Shown one piece after another: positions 1 to 9,136 of a DNA stretch of 64,000 nucleotides. Location: the NCBI GenBank assembly GCA_024998685.1, contig JACOEH010000024.1, positions 1 through 64,000 of the forward strand, in the 5' to 3' direction. The translations under genes were made by a program, and so were the position numbers. Each line of letters opens with the position of its first letter. Position 1 is the stretch's first letter. The notes under the pieces are model-generated. The model did no database searches, was not told where the DNA came from, and saw nothing but the letters and a program-made list of their open reading frames with translations. This DNA is from Nitrospira sp. (GTDB lineage Bacteria; Nitrospirota; Nitrospiria; Nitrospirales; Nitrospiraceae).

Positions 1-274
1 CCTGCCTCATCTGCCATCGGAACCTATGAGGTCATTTTGTTACGCGCTCTTAGTCAGGAGCGGAGGATTTAAACACGACGATGAATCAGTGAGTTGTGAA
101 ATAAACTGGAGAACGTTGTCCTACATGAACAGAGATAGGACCGTACAGAAGCGTACGAATTAGGACGGACAGAGACGCGTGAGTTCTTCAGGACTGAACT
201 TCACTCACTGATCGACTGATTGCCCGATCAGGCACGGTTTGACTGATTGTGCTCTACATAGGACCAACTGCTAT
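1..274. other. Non-coding or degenerate stretch
   Basis: I see no convincing gene, tRNA or strong terminator here. Both strands are broken by stops and carry no protein-like reading. The stretch borders a decayed region that holds a wecB remnant and broken toxin-antitoxin-like genes, so it may itself be worn-out coding DNA. Confidence 0.5.
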
Positions 275-366
275 CTACCTATCGCCAAACACACACTCCA
301 AACACTCGACAATCCGTTCCCCCGCCTTGCCATCCCCTTTTGGTGGAATGGTTCCTTTCTTCGATC
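275..366 (-). pseudogene. Remnant of the 3' end of a wecB-like gene
   Basis: Read on the minus strand, this short frame gives a peptide with IPP, DGKAGERIVECLE and then a stop. It closely matches the C-terminus of the intact UDP-GlcNAc 2-epimerase at 2552-3694, which reads AIPP..DGKAAERIVECLE. Upstream the frame is closed by a stop, and nothing of the catalytic part of the enzyme remains. This is seen directly by comparing the two reading frames. A duplication or recombination that left only the last ~30 codons is the simplest explanation. Confidence 0.7.
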
Positions 367-379
367 AAGGTCGTTCTAG

Positions 380-440
380 CGTCATGGTGACGCCAACCGT
401 TTCAGTGCATTGGAGGCGTTCACCACCCAGGTTTCATCAG
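380..440. repeat. Copy A of a ~60-bp repeat with a GCGTCA-TGG-TGACGC inverted repeat
   Basis: About 61 bases match 1826-1886 with 8 mismatches by direct comparison. Both copies begin with a small hairpin (arms GCGTCA/TGACGC around TGG). Both, on the minus strand, encode the end of a peptide with the pattern TWVVN.S.AL.RLASP then stop. In copy A a 31-codon ATG frame (minus strand, 382-477) could be read. It is probably a tail fragment of a lost gene rather than a working one. Confidence 0.6.
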
Positions 441-753
441 AGAGTCGGTAGATTGCCTTCGTGCGGCACACGATCATTTTCCGTTTCACTCGTCCTGATT
501 CGGCGGCCTCCAGAGCCCTTCAATCCATCAGCATCCGCAGGCCTCGGATGCTCCGTCCACTTGCTGGCCGCGATGGGAGGTGTGAGAGGCAGGATTTGGA
601 GGTAGAGGATTGAGGTAGGAAGGAGGCGGATCTCGTGCGCAGAGCTCGGAAGCACCTGGCTTGACGCATCTCACGGAGTATGGGAATGTTGCGTGACGGC
701 ATTGCGCAAAGGCCAGAGGCGGCATCTTGTTTTTGGATGATCGCGGAACGGGT

Positions 754-1014
754 ATGCCGACAATTCTCCAGATTTTCGGTTGGCGATTCTTTTTCTACGC
801 GAACGAAGCAAATGAGCCTCCGCATGTGCATGCGCGCAAAGCCGAGAAGGAGTGCAAGTATTGGCTGGATCGAGAGGGCTACGATCTCGAAGAAGCCTTT
901 TCTTATCAGATGAATGCGCGAGACACGCGAGAGGTGCGAAAGATTGTGTTTGAACATTTCGACTACATTCTCCGACAGTGGGATGAGTTTGAACGGAGGA
1001 AGAAGAATGGGTAA
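754..1014 (+). CDS. DUF4160 family protein
   Basis: An 86-residue protein starting MPTILQIFGWRFFFY, with the family hallmark NEPPHVHARK and a following KYWL segment, so it is a full-length DUF4160 protein. A TTG start at 727 is possible but would add nine residues that do not fit the family. Its end overlaps the start of the DUF2442 gene by 8 bases, so the two are a translationally coupled pair. Such pairs are common in bacteria and have a toxin-antitoxin-like arrangement, but their biochemical role is not established. A second, broken pair lies at 2001-2500. Confidence 0.85.
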   Translation: MPTILQIFGWRFFFYANEANEPPHVHARKAEKECKYWLDREGYDLEEAFSYQMNARDTREVRKIVFEHFDYILRQWDEFERRKKNG

Positions 1015-1261
1015 TTATCACAATGTGAAAGAGGTTGTCGTCGAAGAGGGACGGTTGTGTCTTGAAGTGGACGGGAGAAAGCTTTCCTTTCCACTCGCAG
1101 AGTTGTCTGATCGGCTCGCCACATCGACACGGGAACAGCAACAAGTATTCGAGGTGAGTCCATCGGGATATGGCATTCATTGGCCGCTCCTCGACGAAGA
1201 TCTATCGATCGACGGATTGCTGGGTCTTCGACATGAACGGAACAAGAAAGCATGCGCATAG
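1007..1261 (+). CDS. DUF2442 family protein
   Basis: An 84-residue protein with the DUF2442 pattern: an N-terminal strand region, LEVDGRKLSFPL, then STREQQQ and the C-terminal signature GIHWPLLDEDLSIDGLL. The ATG at 1007 follows a GAGGAAGAAG ribosome site inside the end of the DUF4160 gene. DUF2442 proteins usually sit beside DUF4160 or HigB-like genes. An antitoxin or partner role is inferred from that context only. Confidence 0.85.
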   Translation: MGNYHNVKEVVVEEGRLCLEVDGRKLSFPLAELSDRLATSTREQQQVFEVSPSGYGIHWPLLDEDLSIDGLLGLRHERNKKACA

Positions 1262-1364
1262 CCGAAAGCGGTGTAAAGCGCCCGCGCAATCTTCTTTGCG
1301 ATGTCGAGAGGAAGAGCCAGAAACTCGGTGCGAGCGCGCGGTTGGAGCAGAAGCTCCTAGGCCA

Positions 1365-1596
1365 TTAGCGCGGGAGATGAGCGCGGTGTAGGAGTTCGTA
1401 CTCCCTCAGCACTTCAGCAAAGTGGACGCCTTTTTCCCCTTTGACTTTTTCGCGCCGCAGACCTTCGAAGTCCTCGAGTTCATCCATCAGGTTTTCATAC
1501 CTCGGGTTGGCTTTGGCCCACCTCCCACACGTCCCCAGGGATCCCAATTACCGCCTTCTTTCCCCGTGACTGTCGCTTGGCTTTTGTCTTCGCCAT
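1365..1596 (-). pseudogene. Small hypothetical gene broken by a +1 frameshift
   Basis: The frame starting with ATG at 1596 reads MAKTKAKRQSRGKKAVIGIP then GDVWE and soon hits a stop. One base further on, the next frame continues with WAKANPRYENLMDELEDFEG and runs to a stop at 1365. Joining the two at the GGGAGGTGGG tract gives a smooth ~76-residue basic-then-acidic protein. The total length (232 bases) is three times an integer plus one, as expected for a single inserted base. I do not recognise the family. It could be an antitoxin-like small protein. A sequencing error in the G-rich tract is an alternative to true decay. Confidence 0.55.
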
Positions 1597-1737
1597 GTGA
1601 TCGGCCTTTCCTCATGAGGATTATGGCCATATACGAGTCCCACTCAGCCCGGTCAAGAAAGCCGTCGATAAATCAGGAACCCACCGGACGGAGGTCTGGC
1701 CATCGCATAGCGGTTCTCTTTCATAAGACCAGCCGGC

Positions 1738-1795
1738 TGGTTGTTCTGCTTGGCCTGATCTGTCTGGTTCGTTTGGTTGGCCTGGTTTCTTTGGC
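1738..1795. repeat. TGGTT/CTGGTT-type degenerate simple repeat
   Basis: The plus strand repeats CTGGTT, TTGGCC and GTCTGGTTCG-like units, and the minus strand reads as a low-complexity Asn/Gln-rich string. It behaves like non-coding microsatellite DNA, not a gene. Confidence 0.6.
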
Positions 1796-1825
1796 CGGAC
1801 AAGACTCACGCGTGGGCCGCACCGG

Positions 1826-1886
1826 CGTCATGGTGACGCCAACCGGTTCAGTGCATCAGAGGTATTCACGACCCACGTTCCATCAG
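1826..1886. repeat. Copy B of the ~60-bp repeat
   Basis: This is the partner of 380-440 (53 of 61 positions agree). Here the inverted repeat is one base pair longer (GGCGTCA-TGG-TGACGCC). The minus-strand peptide reads LPDGTWVVNTSDALNRLASP then stop, but no start codon precedes it before an in-frame stop. Confidence 0.6.
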
Positions 1887-2000
1887 GCAGCCGGATCGTG
1901 CAAACATGCAGATCTCTTTGTGCTTGTCATTCGTGAGGCCGAGCCTGTGAGGACAGTTCCACAGGGATTCATGTCAGAGAAAAGAGCAGAACGCTTCGTC

Positions 2001-2279
2001 TCAGGCTGCCTGTCCGGCGGATCCTCTGGGACGATGGGCCGGTATCCCGTGCAGCATGCCTTCCACGCTGATATCCTCGTCAATGTCAGGCCAGCGCACG
2101 CCCTCTCCGTCACCAAGGATCTCCCAATGTTGTCGCTGCTCCCTGGTGGCGTCTGCTAAGCGCCATGACCAGACCAAGGGCACACTGATCGTCCGTCCAT
2201 CCACCAAATGCCCAATGATCTCATCCTCGGTGACTTCAATGGTGATGATGCGAGGGTCTATCTTCGCCGCAGTGCTCAT
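2001..2279 (-). CDS. DUF2442 family protein
   Basis: A 92-residue DUF2442 protein with ITIEVTEDEIIGHLVDGR, the TREQRQ segment and the signature GVRWPDIDEDISVEGML. ATG at 2279 is chosen because a GGAGG site lies six bases upstream. It overlaps the end of the frameshifted DUF4160 gene (stop at 2236), so this is the second copy of the same two-gene module. The C-terminal tail after GML is longer than in the first copy and reads like loose sequence. Confidence 0.8.
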   Translation of the reverse strand: MSTAAKIDPRIITIEVTEDEIIGHLVDGRTISVPLVWSWRLADATREQRQHWEILGDGEGVRWPDIDEDISVEGMLHGIPAHRPRGSAGQAA

Positions 2280-2500
2280 GCCATGCCTCCATGATCGGCA
2301 AAATATTCGCTTCAATAAGTCGTCGAATGACAGTGAGTTCTCTTGGAGAAAACCCGCTGTTCTTGCTCAAGGCAATCGGTTCCAACCAAAACTTGCACGT
2401 TAACTTTTCTCTTTAGGATATGAACGTGCTTTGGCTCATGACAATCAAAGCTATAGAAGAATACACGGTAGGGGCCTTCAATATTCTTTACCGTGGGCAT
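2236..2500 (-). pseudogene. DUF4160 family gene with a one-base frameshift
   Basis: The frame from ATG 2500 reads MPTVKNIEGPYRVFFYSFDC then HEPKHVHILKRK, a good DUF4160 start, and then turns to nonsense. Skipping one base in the AAAGTTAACG segment (about 2395-2402) restores TCKFWLEPIALSKNSGFSPR and a family-like C-terminus to a stop at 2236. The length of 265 bases fits one inserted base. Its partner DUF2442 gene is intact and overlaps its 3' end. Either the gene is recently dead, or this is a sequencing error. Confidence 0.8.
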
Positions 2501-2551
2501 TGGTCTTCCTTGCGGGATCCGAAAGATCTTGCTCTATGGCAACGCTCGGTG

Positions 2552-3694
2552 TCAGGCCACGTGAGGCCGGTGAATATCCCGTTCGTGACCACTTCCGTTC
2601 ACATTCAACAATCGCTCCAGACACTCCACAATTCGTTCCGCCGCTTTGCCGTCCCACAACGGCGGAATCGCCCCCTTTTTCCACTTCCCCGCCATCAATC
2701 GTGCGAGCGCAGGAGCGAGCTTATGGGGATCGGTCCCGATCAGTTCGTTCGTCCCGATTGTAATCGTCTCCGGGCGCTCCGTGTTATCTCTCAACGTGAG
2801 GCACGGGACACCAAGAACGGTTGTCTCCTCAGTGATGCCTCCCGAATCGGTAATGACGCCTTTGGCATGTTGGACGAGATAGTTGAATTCCAAATAGCCA
2901 AGTGGATCGACGTAGTGAAGCTGCGGTGTCGCACGGTCGAGTTCTCTAAGATTCTTCGCGGTCCGCGGATGCACGGGAAAGACCACAGGCAATCCTTTGG
3001 TGCCGTCGGCAATGGCGCGGAGCAGCGACAAGAGCTGCTGCTCTCCATCGACGTTTGCCGGCCGATGGAGCGTGACGACAAAAAACTGTCCCGCTTTGAG
3101 TTTGAGAGACTGCCAACAAGCCGGAGGTCGCAAGCGCGGCACGTTCTTGAGCAACGTATCGATCATGGTGTTGCCGACAAAAAAGATCCGGTCGTCGGTG
3201 ACACCGGCGCGGCGTAAATTCTCGTTGGCCGTTTCGCTCGTCGTAAAAAACCAATTGGTGATGGAGTCGGTCGCCACCCGGTTGATTTCCTCCGGCATCG
3301 TCCAATCGCCGGACCGAATCCCGCCCTCGACATGGGCCACCCGCACACCCAGTTTTCGCGCTGCGATGGAACAGGCCATCGTAGACGTCACGTCACCGAC
3401 GACAAGACAGAGATCGCTCTTATCCTTCAACAAAACTCGTTCATACCCGACCATGATCCCGGCGGTTTGTTCGGCTTGAGTGCCTGACCCCACTTCGAGA
3501 TTGATGTCCGGATCGGGAATTCCCAGTTCTTCGAAGAAGCTGCCGGACATCGCACGATCATAATGCTGGCCGGTATGAATCAACCGGTACCGTAGCTGCC
3601 CACCACGCAGCTCAGCTGCTCTCAGCGCTTCAATAATCGGCGCGATTTTCATGAAATTGGGCCGTGCCCCGGCGATAAGATCGATGCGCTTCAC
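2552..3694 (-). CDS. wecB: UDP-N-acetylglucosamine 2-epimerase (non-hydrolysing)
   Basis: 380 residues, the normal length of the family. It interconverts UDP-GlcNAc and UDP-ManNAc in the cytoplasm, supplying ManNAc-type sugars for surface polysaccharides. Visible landmarks are the N-terminal GARPNFMKIAP, HTGQHYD, GDVTSTMA, HVEGG, FPVHPR and the C-terminal SGGITEET motif that contacts UDP. The last ~25 residues are an added tail beyond the usual ERIVECLERLL end. It is followed on the same strand by the broken DUF4160/DUF2442 pair and preceded, 292 bases away, by GDP-sugar genes. A decayed copy of its 3' end lies at 275-366. Confidence 0.95.
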   Translation of the reverse strand: MKRIDLIAGARPNFMKIAPIIEALRAAELRGGQLRYRLIHTGQHYDRAMSGSFFEELGIPDPDINLEVGSGTQAEQTAGIMVGYERVLLKDKSDLCLVVGDVTSTMACSIAARKLGVRVAHVEGGIRSGDWTMPEEINRVATDSITNWFFTTSETANENLRRAGVTDDRIFFVGNTMIDTLLKNVPRLRPPACWQSLKLKAGQFFVVTLHRPANVDGEQQLLSLLRAIADGTKGLPVVFPVHPRTAKNLRELDRATPQLHYVDPLGYLEFNYLVQHAKGVITDSGGITEETTVLGVPCLTLRDNTERPETITIGTNELIGTDPHKLAPALARLMAGKWKKGAIPPLWDGKAAERIVECLERLLNVNGSGHERDIHRPHVA

Positions 3695-3986
3695 TCAGTA
3701 CCTCATGACAGGTCAATACAACTTTTCAGTCCGCCTATTGTCGCTGACTCGGAGTCTCATTCAACGATTCAAGCTGACAACCACCATGGGAGCAAGGCAA
3801 ACATGCGAACCATCCGAACGGTCGTGAAGACCAGCCTCATGGTATTGGCTATCAGTTCCCATAGCAAACCAAAACGAGTTTTTATGAAACGGGTGACGCC
3901 GAGTGGATGAACAAGTCGTGACCAGATATTGTTTCGCGCAAGCGAAGTGACTTTCCACTGGAAGAAGTAGGCCTGACCAGAGGCAT
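3695..3986. other. Gap between wecB and the GDP-fucose synthase gene
   Basis: An open minus-strand frame runs from 4032 into this gap, but it starts inside the fucose synthase gene and has no recognised motif. I see no gene, hairpin or clear promoter here. It may hold the worn 3' end of a lost glycosyltransferase gene. Confidence 0.4.
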
Positions 3987-4952
<966 letters not shown>

Positions 4953-4970
4953 TCATCTACCCTTCGCTCT

Positions 4971-5978
4971 TTAGCTTCGCTTTTTGGTCCCTTCCAACTT
5001 TTCTCGTTCCGCGGCAAGATCGGCATCCACCATCATGGCCACCAATTCTTCGAAGCGCACTTTCGGCTGCCAGCCGAGGTGTGTCTTGGCCTTGCCGGCA
5101 TCTCCGATGAGCAGATCGACTTCGGTCGGCCGGTAGTACGTGGCATCGATCTTCACGTGTTTCTTCCAGTCCAATTGCAGCCGATCAAATGCCAACTCCA
5201 GCATGTCCTTCACGGTGTGGGTTTCGCCCGTTGCGATGACATAATCATCCGGCGTCGGAGCTTGTAACATCATCCACATGGCTTTGACATAGTCGCCGGC
5301 ATACCCCCAGTCGCGCTTGGCGTCCAGATTGCCCAGAAACACATCGTGTTGGACGCCCAATTTGATCCGGGCGGCGGCCTTGGTGATTTTCCGCGTCACG
5401 AAGGTTTCCCCCCGTCGCGGCGATTCATGATTGAACAAGATGCCGTTACAGGCAAAGAGGCCGTAGGCCTCGCGATAGTTGACCGTCACCCAATAGGCGT
5501 AGACCTTTGCCGCCCCATACGGGCTCCTCGGATAGAAGGGGGTGGTTTCCTTCTGTGGAACCTCCAACACCTTCCCGAACATTTCGCTGGACGACGCCTG
5601 GTAAAACTTGGGCTTGAGTCCCGATTCTCGAATGGCCTCCAGCAGCCGAATGGTGCCTAACCCGGTGATCTCTCCGGTATATTCAGGAATATCGAAACTG
5701 ACTCGAACATGACTCTGGGCGCCAAGATTATAGATTTCATCGGGCTGGACCGTGCGCAAAATCCGGTTCAGGGAACTGGCGTCGTTCAGATCGCCGTAGA
5801 TCAGGTGGAGTCGCCGATGGGGCACATGCGGATCTTCATAGATGGCATCGATGCGACCGGTATTGAACGAACTGGAACGACGCACAATGCCGTAGACTTC
5901 GTAGCCTCTGCCGAGCAGAAACTCGGACAGATAGGACCCATCTTGACCGGTAATCCCGGTAATCAGTGCTTTCTTCAC
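4971..5978 (-). CDS. gmd: GDP-mannose 4,6-dehydratase
   Basis: 335 residues, slightly short of the ~345-370 typical of the family but with all landmarks. These are the NAD-binding [10 protein letters not shown] at residues 8-17, [16 protein letters not shown], the ASSSEMFGK segment, YGAAKVYA (catalytic Y...K) and [15 protein letters not shown]. It converts GDP-mannose to GDP-4-keto-6-deoxymannose, the first committed step to GDP-fucose, GDP-rhamnose or GDP-perosamine. The adjacent fcl points to fucose. It is divergent from the type II secretion operon, with ~165 bases between for both promoters. Confidence 0.95.
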   Translation of the reverse strand: MKKALITGITGQDGSYLSEFLLGRGYEVYGIVRRSSSFNTGRIDAIYEDPHVPHRRLHLIYGDLNDASSLNRILRTVQPDEIYNLGAQSHVRVSFDIPEYTGEITGLGTIRLLEAIRESGLKPKFYQASSSEMFGKVLEVPQKETTPFYPRSPYGAAKVYAYWVTVNYREAYGLFACNGILFNHESPRRGETFVTRKITKAAARIKLGVQHDVFLGNLDAKRDWGYAGDYVKAMWMMLQAPTPDDYVIATGETHTVKDMLELAFDRLQLDWKKHVKIDATYYRPTEVDLLIGDAGKAKTHLGWQPKVRFEELVAMMVDADLAAEREKLEGTKKRS

Positions 5979-6144
5979 ACGAAAACCCTCTTCGAAGAGG
6001 AACGAATTATGGCGTCTTCAGTCCGTTCGTCTATTCATCCATATAAAGATCGTTGATGAAAGATTCTTGCGCTCAACGATACCGACCGGGTACTATGCAG
6101 GACTCGTTCGAGACAATACCGTGGCAGCCATCCCTCGTCAACAC

Positions 6145-7026
6145 ATGCGCCGTATCGGTCTACTCTTCTGCATGATTGTGTGCGGGCTCCTGATCGCCCA
6201 TTCCATCAATGCCTTTGTCGCCGAGGCATTATATGTGATCCCTACGTATCCGGTCGGTTCCGGCGACGATCGATCCACGGCTTCCTCGTCGCTCATCTCC
6301 TATTCGCCGACCCGGGCAGCGGAGGATGTGCGTTCCAGCGGCCTCTTTCTCCTGCCGGCCGCTCCTCAGGGAGGACTCACGAATTCTGAGAGGCGGGGAC
6401 CATCCGGCGCCCCGGTTCGGGCTTCGCTCGGCCTGTCGGCGAGAATTCGCTTGATCGGTGTCGTGTTCGGCGATCAGCGCTTTGCGATCGCCGAGGATCT
6501 GTCCTCTAAACAACAGACGTTGTATCGCGTCCATGACCAGGTTCTCGATCTGGGAGAAGTGAGTGAGATTCGGCGGAACGGCATCCTGGTCCGCCAAGGC
6601 GACTTGGAGGAATTATTGGAGTTGGCGCAGTCGGATAATCCAGCGGTCCCCGGCGGTTCCGCTGGTGCCGCGGCGTCTGCCACCCAGACACAGACAGCCG
6701 GTGTTCCTCTACGGAAAGTCATCGACCGTCGCGAGGTGGAGCAGGCCATGAACGATCTGCCGAAACTCTTATCGCAGGCCAGGGCCGCGCCTCATATGGT
6801 GAGCGGAACCATCAACGGGTTTCGCTTGGACTACATCGCCCCGACCAGTTTCTACGAAAAAATCGGAGTCCAGACGGGAGATGTGTTGCAGCGCGTCAAC
6901 GGCGTGGATATCCGCGACCCCAGCACCATGTTGAATTTGCTGCAACAATTGAAGAATGAGCAGATCGTCAAGCTCGATGTGCTGCGGAATAATCAACGCT
7001 CAACGATCACATACGAGCTCCGCTGA
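6145..7026 (+). CDS. gspC: Type II secretion inner-membrane protein GspC
   Basis: From ATG 6145 the protein has 293 residues. One N-terminal membrane helix (GLLFCMIVCGLLIAHSI) is followed by the homology region IRLIGVVFGDQRFAIAED and a C-terminal PDZ-like domain (GFRLDYIAP, GVQTGDVLQRVNGVDI). GspC links the inner-membrane platform to the outer-membrane secretin. TTG 6067 and GTG 6121 are alternative starts; none has a convincing ribosome site. It opens the operon, but the expected next gene, gspD, is absent. Confidence 0.85.
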   Translation: MRRIGLLFCMIVCGLLIAHSINAFVAEALYVIPTYPVGSGDDRSTASSSLISYSPTRAAEDVRSSGLFLLPAAPQGGLTNSERRGPSGAPVRASLGLSARIRLIGVVFGDQRFAIAEDLSSKQQTLYRVHDQVLDLGEVSEIRRNGILVRQGDLEELLELAQSDNPAVPGGSAGAAASATQTQTAGVPLRKVIDRREVEQAMNDLPKLLSQARAAPHMVSGTINGFRLDYIAPTSFYEKIGVQTGDVLQRVNGVDIRDPSTMLNLLQQLKNEQIVKLDVLRNNQRSTITYELR

Positions 7027-7269
7027 AAGCCTGTTCGGCGCCCCACAATTTATCGTTTGAGCCGCTACCATTCGACGACCGACGAATCGACTCCTGCGAT
7101 CGCAGGTTGATGGCGAGGAACACTTACGGTCTAGGACACAGACAAGGATTCACCTTTGCGTTAAGAATGGGAACTGTCCTTGCCAGGCCGCCGAAAGGGA
7201 GAGTATCTTTACGACCGAGATGAAAGCGTATTTAAGGAGAGGCGACCTATTATTTGGTGCTCGTCATCC
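7027..7269. other. Intergenic spacer where gspD would be expected; holds a 14-bp palindrome
   Basis: About 240 bases separate gspC and gspE. No secretin fragment can be read in any frame. A perfect palindrome CCTGCGATCGCAGG lies at 7093-7106; its role is unknown. Confidence 0.5.
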
Positions 7270-9039
7270 ATGAGAGACCAGGGTACATTGTCCGAACAAC
7301 TCGATAACGATCAGTCCAATCCTCCCGTTCGTCGCCCTCTGTTGGGACGCATTCTTGGGGAAAAGTTCAACCTTTTGGACTCAAAACTCGAGGAGGCCTT
7401 AGCCTACCAGCAGGAAAAAGGCGGTTTGCTGGGAGAGATCCTGCTGCATTTGCGCGTACTGCGGGAAGAGCAAGTACTGGAGGCTCTCGCCCAACAATTT
7501 GAAATGTCTTGGATGCCCCATCTCGACAGCACCCCTGTGGACCACGAGCTGATCAAGAAAGTGCCCATCGCATTTTGCCGACGATACCGTGTCTTGCCGC
7601 TTCGATATGAAGAGGGAGCCATTCTTACCGCATCGACCGATCCTCTGGAAACCGTCGCGCTTGACGATCTTCGACTCTTGTTGGGCAACCCGATCAAACC
7701 GGTCTTGACCACCAGTGTCGCGCTGCTGGCCTGTTTAAACCGGGCCTACGACGAAATCGCCGACCCGGCCGGCGCGGAACAGGTGATGGAAGACATCGCG
7801 GCGAACCAGAGCCTCGACCAGCTCGCGCATGAACTCGATGAGCCGCAAGACTTGCTGGATGCCACCGACGAGGCTCCGATCATTCGATTAGTCAATTCGG
7901 TGCTGTTTCAGGCGGTTCGGCAGCGGGCGAGCGACATCCATTTCGAATCGTTCGAGCGGGGGCTGGTGGTCCGGTATCGTATCGACGGCGTGCTCTACCC
8001 GGTCCTTACCCCGCCCAAGCGTTTGCAAGCGAGTATTATCGCGCGCTTGAAGATCATGTCCGGTCTCAATATTGCCGAAAAGCGCTTGCCGCAAGACGGA
8101 CGGTTCGGCATCAGGACCTCCGGAAAAGACGTTGATCTCCGAGTTTCGGTTCTGCCCACCTCCCATGGCGAGCGGGTCGTGTTGCGATTGCTGGAGAAAG
8201 AAAATCGCCTCCTGAATCTTTCGGAAATGGGGTTTTCGAAAGAACGGCTCGCCGTGATTCATCAATTGATCCAACTCGCTCACGGGATTATCCTCGTCAC
8301 CGGTCCGACGGGCAGCGGCAAAACCACGACCCTCTATGCCGCCTTGAGCCACATCAATGCGCCGGACAAGAACATCATCACGGTTGAAGATCCGGTGGAA
8401 TACCAGCTGCTCGGCATCGGGCAAATGCAAGTGAACCCGAAGATCAATCTATCGTTTGCCGCCGGACTGCGCTCGATTCTCCGGCAAGACCCCGACGTCA
8501 TCATGATCGGCGAGATCCGCGACCGGGAAACAGCGGAAATCGCCATTCACGCCTCTCTTACCGGACATCTGGTATTTTCCACCCTGCATACGAACGACGC
8601 CGCCAGCGCACCCACCCGCCTGATCGATATGGGAATCGAGCCTTTTCTGGTGGCCTCATCGGTCGTCGCCGTCCTGGCCCAACGATTGCTGAGACGGATC
8701 TGTCCCGACTGCAAACGTCCCTATCGTCCGAGCGAAGAAGAACTCAGTCGCTTGGACCTCGCGGTCGGCTCCGACGTGACTCTCTATCGGGGAGCCGGCT
8801 GTACGGCCTGTTCCCAAACCGGTTATCGGGGCCGTACCGGTATTTTTGAACTCATGGTGCTGGACGACGAGATCAGGCGGCTCATCGGAGGCAAAGCCGA
8901 CTCCACCACCATCAAACAAGCAGCCATCGCCAAAGGCATGGTGACGTTAAAACAGGAAGGAGCTGAGCGAGTCATTCAGGGCCGTACCACGCTGGAAGAA
9001 GTGATGCGGATCACGCAACAGGAAATCGAAGTCGAATAA
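7270..9039 (+). CDS. gspE: Type II secretion ATPase GspE
   Basis: 589 residues from ATG 7270 (a TTG at 7180 would add 30 unlikely residues). It powers pseudopilus assembly. Residues ~21-76 form a MshEN/GspE-N type domain with two LG.IL....L...L...Q repeats. The ATPase core has Walker A GPTGSGKT at 345-352, the Asp box around EDPVEYQ, Walker B IMIGEIRDRE and the His box HLVFSTLHTND. Two CxxC pairs at 478-481 and 511-514 form the metal-binding element of GspE-type rather than PilT-type ATPases. The overlapping functions of PilB make the name rest partly on the gsp context. Confidence 0.92.
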   Translation: MRDQGTLSEQLDNDQSNPPVRRPLLGRILGEKFNLLDSKLEEALAYQQEKGGLLGEILLHLRVLREEQVLEALAQQFEMSWMPHLDSTPVDHELIKKVPIAFCRRYRVLPLRYEEGAILTASTDPLETVALDDLRLLLGNPIKPVLTTSVALLACLNRAYDEIADPAGAEQVMEDIAANQSLDQLAHELDEPQDLLDATDEAPIIRLVNSVLFQAVRQRASDIHFESFERGLVVRYRIDGVLYPVLTPPKRLQASIIARLKIMSGLNIAEKRLPQDGRFGIRTSGKDVDLRVSVLPTSHGERVVLRLLEKENRLLNLSEMGFSKERLAVIHQLIQLAHGIILVTGPTGSGKTTTLYAALSHINAPDKNIITVEDPVEYQLLGIGQMQVNPKINLSFAAGLRSILRQDPDVIMIGEIRDRETAEIAIHASLTGHLVFSTLHTNDAASAPTRLIDMGIEPFLVASSVVAVLAQRLLRRICPDCKRPYRPSEEELSRLDLAVGSDVTLYRGAGCTACSQTGYRGRTGIFELMVLDDEIRRLIGGKADSTTIKQAAIAKGMVTLKQEGAERVIQGRTTLEEVMRITQQEIEVE

Positions 9040-9136
9040 TGCGGCACCGACGCCCTGATCGCCTGTTCCAGCCGATTTCCTCCTGGACGGTCCGGCACCG
9101 GTCCGCCAAGCCCGATGCCTCCGGAGTCCGCTGATC

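Larger units (their letters stand above)
1597..2000. other. Gene-free stretch with a simple repeat and repeat copy B
   Basis: No gene is supported here. The stretch holds a TGGTT-rich degenerate simple repeat (about 1738-1795), repeat copy B (1826-1886) and otherwise unstructured DNA. Confidence 0.55.
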
